NCBI RefSeq assembly: GCF_003544855.1
Contig: NZ_CP032101.1
Span: 1-64,000, forward strand
DNA from: Malaciobacter marinus
Lineage (GTDB): Bacteria; Campylobacterota; Campylobacteria; Campylobacterales; Arcobacteraceae
Length of the DNA stretch: 64,000 nucleotides
Direction: 5' to 3'
Shown: in pieces, positions 1 to 9,499 of the stretch
Numbering within the stretch: position 1 is the first letter of the stretch
Layout: each line of letters starts with the position of its first letter
Program-made: the position numbers and the translations under genes
The notes under the pieces: generated by a model
What the model was told of the DNA's origin: nothing
Seen by the model: only the letters and a program-made list of their open reading frames with translations
Database searches by the model: none

Positions 1-1317
1 ATGACAAATAAAGAGTTTTTAGCAATTATTAAACAAGAATCTACAGCATTAGATTATAATAGATATTTAAAACAGCTAGTTTACAAAAAAATTTCATCTG
101 ATGAAAAAATAGCTGTATTTGAAGTATCAAATAAATATATTGCTTCGTGGATAAAAAGTAAATATAGAAATCTTATACAACACTGCTTTGAAACTATTGA
201 TGGAACAAAACCAGAAATAGAGATAAAGGTTGCTGGTGAAAAGAAAACTAAAAAAGAAATTATTACTGAAAAACTAAAAAATGATACAGCTGAAAGTACG
301 ATATTAAACCCTTCATATACATTTGACTCTTTTGTAGTTGGGGGCTCAAATCAAATGGCTTACAACGCTTCACTTGCTGTATCAAAAAAACCTGGTATTC
401 AATACAATCCATTATTTATTTATGGGGGAACAGGACTTGGGAAAACCCATCTTTTACAAGCAATTGGAAATGATGCAATTCAACAAGGAAGAACAGTTAT
501 TTATGTAACAATTGAACAGTTTATGAATGATTTTACTTTCTCAATTAAAAATAAAAACATGGAGCACTTTAGAAATAAATATAGAAAGTGTGATGTTTTA
601 CTAATTGATGATATTCAATTTTTAAGTGGAAAAGAACAGACTCAAGAAGAGTTTTTCCATACATTTAATGAACTTCATAATGCAAAAAAACAAATAGTTA
701 TGACATCAGATAGACTTCCATCTCAAATTGCTGGACTTGTTGATAGATTAAAGTCTAGATTTGAATGGGGATTAACAGCTGATATCCAAATTCCAGGACT
801 TGAAACAAAAATTGCAATTATTGAAAAGAAATCTGAATTAAATGGAATTCATTTAAGTAGAGAAATTATTAACTTTATTGCAACTAATTTAGATAACTCA
901 ATTAGGGAAATAGAGGGTGTTCTTATTCGAATTAATGCAAGTGCTTCTTTATTAAATCAAGAGATTAATTTGGAATTAGTTCAAGGTTTATTAAAAGAGC
1001 AAATTAAAGAAACAAAAGAGAATATTAAACTACCTGATATTATTAATTTAGTAGCAAGTGAGTTAAATATTAAACCAAGTGATATAAAATCTAAAAAAAG
1101 AACTGCAACTGTAGCAAATGCTAGACGAGTAGTTATATATCTTGCTAGAGAATTAACTCATAACTCAATGCCTGATATTGCAAAGTTTTTAGGTATGAAA
1201 GATCACAGTTCTATTTCACATAATATAAAAAAAGCAAATGAGTTAATAGAAAAAGATGAAAACTTTAAATTAATCATCGAAAATTTGAAAAATAAGTTAA
1301 TAAATAAGGAGTGGTAA
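1..1317 (+). CDS. dnaA: Chromosomal replication initiator protein DnaA
   Basis: Initiator ATPase that binds DnaA boxes at oriC, opens the duplex and helps load the helicase. The 438-residue product has the usual layout: N-terminal domain I, a short lysine-rich linker (about 80-100), an AAA+ core with Walker A GGTGLGKT near residue 142 and Walker B LLIDD near 200, and a C-terminal DNA-binding domain ending in the signature DHSSISHNI near 401. The length is normal for the family. The gene begins at base 1 with ATG, which suggests the replicon was numbered from dnaA. It is followed by a structured intergenic stretch that looks like the origin and then dnaN, the classical order. Identification is secure. 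Confidence 0.98.
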   Translation: MTNKEFLAIIKQESTALDYNRYLKQLVYKKISSDEKIAVFEVSNKYIASWIKSKYRNLIQHCFETIDGTKPEIEIKVAGEKKTKKEIITEKLKNDTAESTILNPSYTFDSFVVGGSNQMAYNASLAVSKKPGIQYNPLFIYGGTGLGKTHLLQAIGNDAIQQGRTVIYVTIEQFMNDFTFSIKNKNMEHFRNKYRKCDVLLIDDIQFLSGKEQTQEEFFHTFNELHNAKKQIVMTSDRLPSQIAGLVDRLKSRFEWGLTADIQIPGLETKIAIIEKKSELNGIHLSREIINFIATNLDNSIREIEGVLIRINASASLLNQEINLELVQGLLKEQIKETKENIKLPDIINLVASELNIKPSDIKSKKRTATVANARRVVIYLARELTHNSMPDIAKFLGMKDHSSISHNIKKANELIEKDENFKLIIENLKNKLINKEW

Positions 1318-1320
1318 AAA

Positions 1321-1440
1321 TAAGTTACAGTAGATAGTGTGAAAAGGTGTGAATATAAACATTTTGTTATTCACTTTCATTTCGTACGATGAAATGGAAG
1401 TTTCAAAGGTATTTTCATCTTTTCACACACACTACTGCTA
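1321..1440. other. Candidate oriC between dnaA and dnaN (DnaA boxes in a dyad)
   Basis: The 158-base gap between dnaA and dnaN holds four DnaA-box-like nonamers with a TTCAC core: TTTTCACAC on the minus strand (1337-1345), TATTCACAC on the minus strand (1347-1355), TATTCACTT on the plus strand (1368-1376) and TTTTCACAC on the plus strand (1420-1428). The outer boxes lie inside an inverted repeat, 1328-1349 against 1416-1437, matching at about 18 of 22 positions. At the centre is a smaller palindrome with 11-base arms (1373-1383 and 1391-1401, one mismatch). Boxes with a TTCAC core in this gap are consistent with known campylobacterotal origins. I cannot place the unwinding element; a second cluster upstream of dnaA would lie outside the window. 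Confidence 0.75.
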
Positions 1441-1475
1441 CCACTACTTAAAAGAAATAATAAGAGGAGATCTAA

Positions 1476-2546
1476 GTGAAATTTATTATCACAAAAAATA
1501 TCATTGAGAATATAGTTTCTTCAATGCAACCATTTTTAGAAAAAAAAGATGCAAGTGCTATTACTTCACATATATATTTAGAAGTAAACAATGATAAACT
1601 TATCATAAAAGCAACAGATTATGAGATTGGATTAGAGTCTCAAATCGAAGAACTAAATGAAAGTCTTAATGGAAAGGCAACTGTTAATGGTTCAAATTTA
1701 TTAGGAATATTAAAAAGATTAAAAGATTTAGAAATAATTGTAGAAACAATAGAAAACAATTTAATTATTAGACAAAATAAATCTACTTTTAAATTGCCTA
1801 TGTATGATCCTAATGAATATCCAAGTTTACCAAAACCTGATAATATAAATAAATTAGATATTAGTATGCTAAATTTAATTAATTCTATTAGAAAGATTAC
1901 TCCTGCAATAGATAACAATAATCCTAAATTTGAATTAAATGGAGCATTAGTTGATATAAAAAGTGATAAAATAAATTTTGTGGCAACAGACACTAGAAGA
2001 TTAGCAGTATCTCATTTACAAAATATATCAAATGATCAAAATCAATTTATAATTCCAAAAAAAGCAATAATAGAGATTCAAAAACTATTTTTAGATGATG
2101 CAACTGTTGCTTATGATTCTACTAATTTAATTATTTCAAATGAAAGAATGACTTTCTTTACAAAATTGATTAATGGAAAGTTTCCAGATTATGATAGAAT
2201 AATTCCAAATAGTTTAAAATATAACTTCTCTTTACCAAAAGATATGTTAATTGAATCAATTAAATTAGTTACATCACTATTCTCAAATATAAAAATTACA
2301 TTTAGTTCAAATACTATTGTATTTGAATCATTAGATGAAGATAGTGAATCAAAAACACAAATTGATATAGATCTAAATATAGAAGATACTTTTTATTTAG
2401 CAGTAAATGCAAAATACCTATTAGATTTTTTAAGTTTAACAAACAATGAAAATGTAAATATTGGTTTTAATGAATCAAACTTACCATTTTATTTAGAAGA
2501 TGAAAAATTCTTTACAATTGTTATGCCAATAGTTTTAGAAAAATAA
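1476..2546 (+). CDS. dnaN: DNA polymerase III beta subunit (sliding clamp)
   Basis: Ring-shaped processivity clamp that tethers the replicative polymerase. At 356 residues it has the length expected for three repeated clamp domains, and it lies between dnaA and gyrB. The N-terminus (MKFIITKNIIENIVSSMQ) and the C-terminal end LPFYLEDEKFFTIVMPI fit the family. The start is GTG at 1476, chosen because a good ribosome-binding site (AGAGGAG, 1464-1469) sits just upstream and no ATG fits as well. The gene is 28 bases ahead of gyrB with no terminator between them, so the two are probably co-transcribed. Highly AT-rich codon use matches its neighbours. Confidence 0.96.
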   Translation: MKFIITKNIIENIVSSMQPFLEKKDASAITSHIYLEVNNDKLIIKATDYEIGLESQIEELNESLNGKATVNGSNLLGILKRLKDLEIIVETIENNLIIRQNKSTFKLPMYDPNEYPSLPKPDNINKLDISMLNLINSIRKITPAIDNNNPKFELNGALVDIKSDKINFVATDTRRLAVSHLQNISNDQNQFIIPKKAIIEIQKLFLDDATVAYDSTNLIISNERMTFFTKLINGKFPDYDRIIPNSLKYNFSLPKDMLIESIKLVTSLFSNIKITFSSNTIVFESLDEDSESKTQIDIDLNIEDTFYLAVNAKYLLDFLSLTNNENVNIGFNESNLPFYLEDEKFFTIVMPIVLEK

Positions 2547-2574
2547 TATAGTACATTAAAGAAGGAAAAATTAA

Positions 2575-4885
<2,311 letters not shown>

Positions 4886-4887
<2 letters not shown>

Positions 4888-4912
4888 AAAGAGGAATATA
4901 TCCTCTTTTTAC
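4886..4912 (+). terminator. Rho-independent terminator after gyrB
   Basis: A perfect 10-base-pair stem (AAAAAGAGGA 4886-4895 with TCCTCTTTTT 4901-4910) and a 5-base loop overlap the gyrB stop codon and end in a T-run. Confidence 0.85.
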
Positions 4913-4954
4913 TCTCCTTTTATCTTTCAAAATTTTTAATTATTTGGAGCTTAT

Positions 4955-5473
4955 ATGAGAAAAAAAAATCTCTTATCTTATGAAGCAAAAATAGTTTTAG
5001 CAATAATTATTTTACTTTTACTGATTTTTTTACCAATACCTTTTTTAGATACAACTATAAAAATAAAAGATTATTTTATAGTAAATTATGAAAAATATAT
5101 TTCATCTTATCCTATTTGGATACAAATAATAGCAGTGATTACTCCTATTGTTATATTTATAATTATTAAGGTATTTCAAAAAAATAGATGTAAATATACA
5201 GAAGATGTATTTTATGGTATAAAATGGACTTGGTCTTGGAATAAAGATAAAGTTGTAAATTTGAAGTGTTATTGTCCTTCTTGTAATGAAGAACTTTATT
5301 ATGATGATACAGTTGCTTATGAAAATTCAACAGTTAGAAAATTTGAGTTTATTTGTGATAATTGTAATAAAGCAGTTGGTACTATTGCAAATGAAAATCA
5401 AAATTTGCGTTCTTCAAAGATTATAAATAATGAAATTCAAAGAATTATTAAAAAAAGAGTATCACAAATGTAA
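4955..5473 (+). CDS. Membrane protein with a C-terminal zinc-ribbon-like motif
   Basis: I do not recognise a named family. The 172-residue product has two hydrophobic segments, about 12-32 and 53-72, that should span the membrane, followed by a soluble tail. The tail holds two CxxC knuckles, C107/C110 and C134/C137, plus C105, spaced as in a zinc ribbon, then a basic end. The likely topology is a small membrane anchor with a cytoplasmic zinc-binding domain. ATG is preceded by GGAG at a good distance. The gene stands alone between the gyrB terminator and its own terminator, so it is a single-gene unit. Function unknown. Confidence 0.75.
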   Translation: MRKKNLLSYEAKIVLAIIILLLLIFLPIPFLDTTIKIKDYFIVNYEKYISSYPIWIQIIAVITPIVIFIIIKVFQKNRCKYTEDVFYGIKWTWSWNKDKVVNLKCYCPSCNEELYYDDTVAYENSTVRKFEFICDNCNKAVGTIANENQNLRSSKIINNEIQRIIKKRVSQM

Positions 5474-5496
5474 GATGGCAATATTGCCATCTTTTT
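5474..5496. terminator. Bidirectional terminator, zinc-ribbon gene / NTF2-like gene
   Basis: GATGGCAATATTGCCATC (5474-5491) is a perfect palindrome followed by TTTTT. It lies between the convergent stop codons at 5473 and 5495; the T-run favours the plus-strand gene. Confidence 0.85.
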
Positions 5497-6202
5497 AAAA
5501 TTTAGAATTGTTATTTTGCCAGTTCTTTTTTGCTAAAATTTTTTCTTTTATTTTCCAAACTTTTTTTATGTTTTTATTTTCTATATAAAAAAGTTCATAT
5601 AAAGCATAATTAATATTTGATTGTTTTATTTCACTTACACTTAAAACAAACTCACCATTTGCTAATATCATATGGTTTTTTATATAAGTATTATCTTTAA
5701 TAATCTTATCATGAATATATTTTTTTATTAAATTTTTGTTATTTTTTGTTGAATTTTTATTTAAAACCTTTGTAGGTAAGCCATTAATTAAATCTTTATT
5801 TTTAATAGTTTGTATATTGTCCCAATGCTCAACAATTAGGCCATTTTCAAATCTAAAAATATCAATAATATGCATATAAGTATTATCTTCTCTTGATAAT
5901 GTTTGTGCGATTACATAATTTTCATCTTCAAATACTCTAATTACTTTTGTTTCTATATCTTTTGTTGATAAATAATCAAGATAAGCTATCAATCCATCTT
6001 TTTGATCTTTTGCATATAAATTATGTTGAATATATTTTTTATCACTTACATACTTTAATACACTTCTATCTTGATTTTTAGTAAATGCTTTTTCTAATAA
6101 CATTACTACTTTTTGTGAATTTGATATCTCTTTTGCATTGATATTTAAAACAAAAAGTGATGATAAAAAAGATATAGACAATATCAATTTTTTAAAATCC
6201 AT
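5495..6202 (-). CDS. Secreted SnoaL/NTF2-like protein
   Basis: The 235-residue product starts with a clear signal peptide (MDFKKLILSISFLSSLFVLN, cleavage after INA), so it should be periplasmic. Residues about 25-140 resemble SnoaL-like NTF2-fold proteins: a helical start, then the strand pattern ending in MHIIDIFRFENGLIVEHWD, the typical close of the cone. The C-terminal 90 residues are less conserved and may form a second alpha+beta domain. SnoaL-like folds bind small hydrophobic ligands or act as isomerases or hydratases, but no catalytic residues can be assigned. The start has AGGAG upstream. It lies 89 bases downstream of an AraC-type regulator on the same strand, which may control it. 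Confidence 0.65.
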   Translation of the reverse strand: MDFKKLILSISFLSSLFVLNINAKEISNSQKVVMLLEKAFTKNQDRSVLKYVSDKKYIQHNLYAKDQKDGLIAYLDYLSTKDIETKVIRVFEDENYVIAQTLSREDNTYMHIIDIFRFENGLIVEHWDNIQTIKNKDLINGLPTKVLNKNSTKNNKNLIKKYIHDKIIKDNTYIKNHMILANGEFVLSVSEIKQSNINYALYELFYIENKNIKKVWKIKEKILAKKNWQNNNSKF

Positions 6203-6291
6203 TTTTACTCCTATGGTAATTTTTTGAAATTATATTTTTTTAGCTTCATTTAGTAAAGGTTAATTTGGTATAAAAAATGGTAAAAATCAAA

Positions 6292-7146
6292 CTAACAGCT
6301 ATTTTTCTCTTTAAATTTGCTAGGAGAGATATTTGTGTGTTTTTTAAAAAATTTTATAAAGTTTGTAGTTTCTATAAAACCCAATTCATAGGCTATTTGT
6401 TTTATGGCGCTATTAGTAGTAATTAATTTTCTTTTTGCTTCAAGTATAATATAACTACTTATTAATTGTTTTGCAGTTAAATTTGTTTTTTGTTTACATA
6501 TAGTATTTAAGTGTTTTGAACTTATATTTAATAAACTACTATAATAATTTACACTTCTATTTTTATAATAGTTTTTGTGGAAAAGATTTTTGAACTTATT
6601 ATATATATCATTGTATTTTTGATTTATATTATTTTTGTTTTGTTTACTAAACTCTTCTTTTGCTTTTAAGATTAAGTAATTAAATAAAGTGCTATTTAGT
6701 TTTTCTTTATACTGATAGGATTTTTTATAATCATTATGTAATTGTTTAAAAATAGTTTGATAATCTTCTTTGCAATTATAAAGAATAGATGGTTTTAATA
6801 ATATATTAAAAATAGAGTCATTTAAACTAAGAAAATTTCTTTTTAAAAACTCATCAGTAAAAAGAATAATATAACCTTCATAATTAGTAGTTTTGCTAAA
6901 ACTATGTATTTGCTCTTTTGATAAAAAAATCATACAATTATCTTTTACATTGTATTTTTTAAAATCAATAAAATGATAATCCAAAGCTTTTGTAAAATAT
7001 AAAATATGATAAAACTTAATTCTATGAGCTTTAGTCATAAAATGAGTATTTAAATCTATATTTTTAAATAACTGCTTAAAAGTTAATATTTCAAAGCCGT
7101 ACTCTTTTAATTTATGTAAAAACTCTACTTCTAATAAATCTTTCAT
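6292..7146 (-). CDS. AraC-family transcriptional regulator
   Basis: The 284-residue product has a variable N-terminal ligand-binding half (cupin-like pattern such as DHFIDFKKYNVKDNCMIFLS near 55-75) and a C-terminal AraC DNA-binding domain. In the latter, the second helix-turn-helix and signature are visible in IKQIAYELGFIETTNFIKFF followed by NISPSKFK. It probably senses a small molecule. The SnoaL-like gene lies downstream on the same strand, and a VOC-domain enzyme gene starts 81 bases away in the opposite direction, so this regulator could control both. The target and inducer cannot be deduced from the sequence. Confidence 0.85.
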   Translation of the reverse strand: MKDLLEVEFLHKLKEYGFEILTFKQLFKNIDLNTHFMTKAHRIKFYHILYFTKALDYHFIDFKKYNVKDNCMIFLSKEQIHSFSKTTNYEGYIILFTDEFLKRNFLSLNDSIFNILLKPSILYNCKEDYQTIFKQLHNDYKKSYQYKEKLNSTLFNYLILKAKEEFSKQNKNNINQKYNDIYNKFKNLFHKNYYKNRSVNYYSSLLNISSKHLNTICKQKTNLTAKQLISSYIILEAKRKLITTNSAIKQIAYELGFIETTNFIKFFKKHTNISPSKFKEKNSC

Positions 7147-7226
7147 AAATAGATTATAAAGAATTAATCATAATAAAGCAAACTACATAATCTTATAGTA
7201 AAATATAAAAAACTTTAGGAATAGTT

Positions 7227-7634
7227 ATGATTATTGAAAATTTAGACCATTTAGTACTAACAGTTAAAGATTTAGATAAAACAGTAAAATTTTATACTGA
7301 AGTTTTGGGAATGAAAAAAGAGATTTTTAAAGATACTAGGATTGCTTTAAAGTATGCAAATCAAAAAATAAATCTGCACAAGCTTGGAAGTGAGTTTGAG
7401 CCAAAAGCTACAAATGTAAAACAAGGAAGTGCTGATTTATGTTTTATTGTAAAAGATGATATAAATGATGTATTTAAATTTTTACAAAAAAAAGCTATAA
7501 AAATTTTAGAAGGTCCAGTTTTTAGAACAGGAGCATTAGGAGATATTTATTCTATTTATATAAATGACCCAGATGGAAATTTGATTGAATTATCAAATTA
7601 TATAAAAAATAATGACACTAAATTGTCATTTTAA
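7227..7634 (+). CDS. VOC-family (glyoxalase / dioxygenase-like) metalloprotein
   Basis: The 135-residue product is a single vicinal-oxygen-chelate domain made of two beta-alpha-beta-beta-beta modules. Likely metal ligands are H8 (NLDHLVL), H51 (NLHKLG) and E121 (PDGNLIELSNY), which fits a divalent-metal VOC enzyme. The closest recognisable group is the small VOC proteins related to virulence protein YwbC-type or dioxygenase III-related proteins, whose substrates are mostly unknown. It is too short and lacks the residues needed to call it a true glyoxalase I. The start has AGGAA upstream. It is divergent from the AraC regulator, so co-regulation is plausible. Confidence 0.8.
   Translation: MIIENLDHLVLTVKDLDKTVKFYTEVLGMKKEIFKDTRIALKYANQKINLHKLGSEFEPKATNVKQGSADLCFIVKDDINDVFKFLQKKAIKILEGPVFRTGALGDIYSIYINDPDGNLIELSNYIKNNDTKLSF
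7611..7634 (+). terminator. Probable terminator at the end of the VOC gene
   Basis: AATGACA (7611-7617) pairs with TGTCATT (7624-7630), followed by TTTT. The stem overlaps the last codons, and the T-tract is short. Confidence 0.45.
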
Positions 7635-7783
7635 AACTTGAATAATAGGTATTTTGATAAATATAGTGTCAAAAATATAAAAAATATAAAAAAGCTATTT
7701 TTTACTATATAATTTAATTATTATTTTTTAAATTTATGATATTATTTAAAGTATATTTTAAAACTATACTTAAAGGGATATTT

Positions 7784-8104
7784 ATGTATGCTAAACAAAT
7801 AAGTTTAAATGAGAAGTTAGATATTGCAAAAACTAGTGAAAATCTTGATGAATTAAAAGTTTTAGCAGATAGCGAATCAATGCTTGTAAGACGTGCAATT
7901 GCTAGAAATATAAATATTGATGAAGATATTGCAAATTTATTAACTTTTGATCCAGTCTTAAATGTAAGTTATATGGCATCTAATAATCCAAAATGTACAC
8001 AAAAAAGAGATTTTTCTAATTACTCACTGGTTGGTTGTGTAGTGTGTGATAAGGATGAAAGAGAACTAAATTGTGTAGAATGTCAAAATAAAAAAATTTA
8101 TTAA
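7784..8104 (+). CDS. Leucine-rich-variant (LRV) repeat protein with C-terminal Cys cluster
   Basis: I choose ATG 7784 (106 residues) over ATG 7736 because AAAGGGATA precedes it; the 16 extra residues of the longer form look non-coding. Residues about 24-70 show an LRV-like repeat, e.g. LADSESMLVRRAIARNINID followed by a second weaker unit ending ASNNPKC. The C-terminus has four cysteines in a CxxC-x8-CxxC arrangement (C85, C88, C97, C100), with C71 nearby. The founding LRV protein from the Azotobacter nif region carries a [4Fe-4S] cluster at its N-terminus; here the Cys set is C-terminal, so an Fe-S or zinc site is likely but unproven. Function unknown. Confidence 0.65.
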   Translation: MYAKQISLNEKLDIAKTSENLDELKVLADSESMLVRRAIARNINIDEDIANLLTFDPVLNVSYMASNNPKCTQKRDFSNYSLVGCVVCDKDERELNCVECQNKKIY

Positions 8105-8202
8105 ATCTATTTATTTAAATAACTAAAGATTTTTATACCTGCTACACTTGTAAGTAAGTTTTTGATAAAATTGGCAAAAATAAAATATTAAAGGTTATTT
8201 AA

Positions 8203-8586
8203 ATGGAAATGAAATATGGCGAAAAAGAGATTGTTGAATTTGATATTAACAATGAAGAGCATTATTGGCCAAATAAAAATGAAAAAAACTATATTATAAA
8301 TATTGAATTACCAGAGTTTATGGCAAAATGTCCAAGAAGTGGATATCCTGATTTTGCAACAATTAAACTTCAATATACTCCAAATAAAAAAGTAATCGAA
8401 TTAAAAGCGTTAAAGATTTATATTAATACTTTTATTTATAGAGAAGTTTCACATGAAAATTCTGCAAATGAAATTTTTGATACATTGTATGAAAAATTAG
8501 AGCCTAAATGGATGAAAGTAGTTGCAGATTTTAAACCAAGAGGGAATGTACATACTGTAATAGAAATAGACAGCGCAAAAATGTAA
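8203..8586 (+). CDS. queF: NADPH-dependent 7-cyano-7-deazaguanine reductase QueF (type I)
   Basis: Reduces the nitrile preQ0 to the amine preQ1 in queuosine biosynthesis, in the cytoplasm. The 127-residue product is the short, unimodular type I form. The catalytic cysteine is C43 in KCPRSGYPDFA and the partner acid is D50. The QueF motif E-L-K-x-x-K-x-Y is seen in VIELKALKIYI near 66-76, and the HEN segment follows. No other queuosine genes are in the window. The next gene, an HTH protein, starts 9 bases later and is probably co-transcribed. I looked for a preQ1 riboswitch in the 98 bases upstream and saw none. Confidence 0.93.
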   Translation: MEMKYGEKEIVEFDINNEEHYWPNKNEKNYIINIELPEFMAKCPRSGYPDFATIKLQYTPNKKVIELKALKIYINTFIYREVSHENSANEIFDTLYEKLEPKWMKVVADFKPRGNVHTVIEIDSAKM

Positions 8587-8595
8587 GGATAAGTC

Positions 8596-9216
8596 TTGGA
8601 GAGATTAGTAACTACTTCTCAGGCGGCTCAAATTCTTGGGCTTTCTCTTCAAGGTGTACACTATAGAATAAAGAACAATCAATTAAAATCTATCAAAAAA
8701 TCTGGGAAAACGTATGTTTACATAAGTGAACATGTAGAAGATAAATCTAAAGAAAATGAAAAACCTGTTGAAATTATAGAAATAAAAGAGTTGATAAAAG
8801 TAAAAGATGAACAAATAGATTTACTAAAAAAAAATATGAAGTGGATGAAAAAACAGTATACTTCAGAGATTATAAGACTTGAAAAAAATCAAAAAAAAAT
8901 CATAGAAGTTTTTAATAGAGAAATAGATTTATTACAAAGTGCATTTAATGAAATGCGTTCAATTTATAAGCCACAAATACAAAATCAAAAAAAAACCCAA
9001 GAAGCTGAAGAAAAAACTCAAAAACCAATAAATGATGAAATAAGATATATAACTTTACAAAAATTTACAAAAATGATGAAAGCTTATGGTAAATCTGACT
9101 TAGAAATTAAAACTATAATTTTAACAGGTGTTAAAAGTAAAGATCATAGGTTTTTATATGATAAAAAAAGTAAAAAAGTAATAATAAAAGATAGTGATTT
9201 TAAAGATTTTTTATAA
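8596..9216 (+). CDS. Helix-turn-helix (MerR/excisionase-like) coiled-coil protein
   Basis: The start is TTG at 8596 with AAGGAT upstream; no ATG fits the frame nearby. The first 45 residues (LVTTSQAAQILGLSLQGVHY and a wing-like KSGKTYVYI) match the winged-helix DNA-binding fold of MerR/excisionase type. Residues about 60-125 are charged and heptad-like, suggesting a coiled coil for dimerisation, and the last 60 form a small basic domain. It lies 9 bases after queF. Such proteins are common as small regulators or nucleoid-type factors; no ligand domain is visible and I cannot name a target. The downstream neighbour is the oppositely oriented SRP RNA. Confidence 0.7.
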   Translation: MERLVTTSQAAQILGLSLQGVHYRIKNNQLKSIKKSGKTYVYISEHVEDKSKENEKPVEIIEIKELIKVKDEQIDLLKKNMKWMKKQYTSEIIRLEKNQKKIIEVFNREIDLLQSAFNEMRSIYKPQIQNQKKTQEAEEKTQKPINDEIRYITLQKFTKMMKAYGKSDLEIKTIILTGVKSKDHRFLYDKKSKKVIIKDSDFKDFL

Positions 9217-9231
9217 AGTAATAAATTTTAA

Positions 9232-9261
9232 GCAAAAAAAAAGAGTGCTTTATAGCACTCT
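9232..9261 (-). terminator. Terminator of the SRP RNA
   Basis: On the minus strand AGAGTGCT, loop ATAA, AGCACTCT is followed by eight or more T. The 5' arm doubles as the 3' end of the SRP RNA. Confidence 0.9.
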
Positions 9262-9364
9262 TCTCCAGATACCCAAACACACCATCAAGTAAGGTGCCTT
9301 GCTGTGTTCCCACCCTGGGGCATTGTCTTAAATGATGATTGCAAAGGTCTAAAGAAGAGCACTC
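9254..9364 (-). ncRNA. ffs: 4.5S / SRP RNA (small bacterial type)
   Basis: Read on the minus strand, the apical part contains CAGG-GUG-GGAA-CAC-AGCA: a GGAA tetraloop closed by three pairs, with the asymmetric CAGG/AGCA internal loop that binds Ffh in all bacterial SRP RNAs. The two ends pair perfectly over 12 positions (CUCUUCUUUAGA with UCUGGAGAAGAG), with further helices between, giving one long hairpin of about 110 nt. The 3' end merges with a rho-independent terminator. The exact mature ends are estimates. With Ffh and FtsY (not in this window), the RNA targets nascent membrane proteins to the translocon. Confidence 0.93.
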
Positions 9365-9389
9365 AAAATAGTAAACTATTCTCAGTGCT
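9358..9389 (-). ncRNA. Leader hairpin of the SRP RNA precursor
   Basis: AGCACT-C-AAAATAG (9358-9371), loop TAAA, CTATTCT-C-AGTGCT (9376-9389) forms a 13-14 pair stem with one internal mismatch. On the transcript it lies just 5' of the mature SRP RNA and uses its first bases, so it could be a processing signal. Confidence 0.55.
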
Positions 9390-9405
9390 TCTCTTTAAGA
9401 GATGT

Positions 9406-9411
9406 ATTCTA
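9406..9411 (-). promoter_or_regulatory. Probable -10 element of the SRP RNA promoter
   Basis: TAGAAT on the minus strand, preceded by a T-rich stretch instead of a clear -35, as is common in Campylobacterota. It would start the transcript near 9399, about 35 nt ahead of the mature 5' end. Confidence 0.5.
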
Positions 9412-9499
9412 ACTAAATAAACTTAAAAAAAATTTTAAAAAAGACTGTTTTAAGGAAAATTGGATATAAATTTGGTCTATTTAAAAAAAAGAGTTTAAT

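Noticed and set aside
8105-8202. Possible preQ1 riboswitch ahead of queF
   Set aside because: I looked for the H-type pseudoknot core and the A-rich tail and found no matching C-rich loop/stem pattern.
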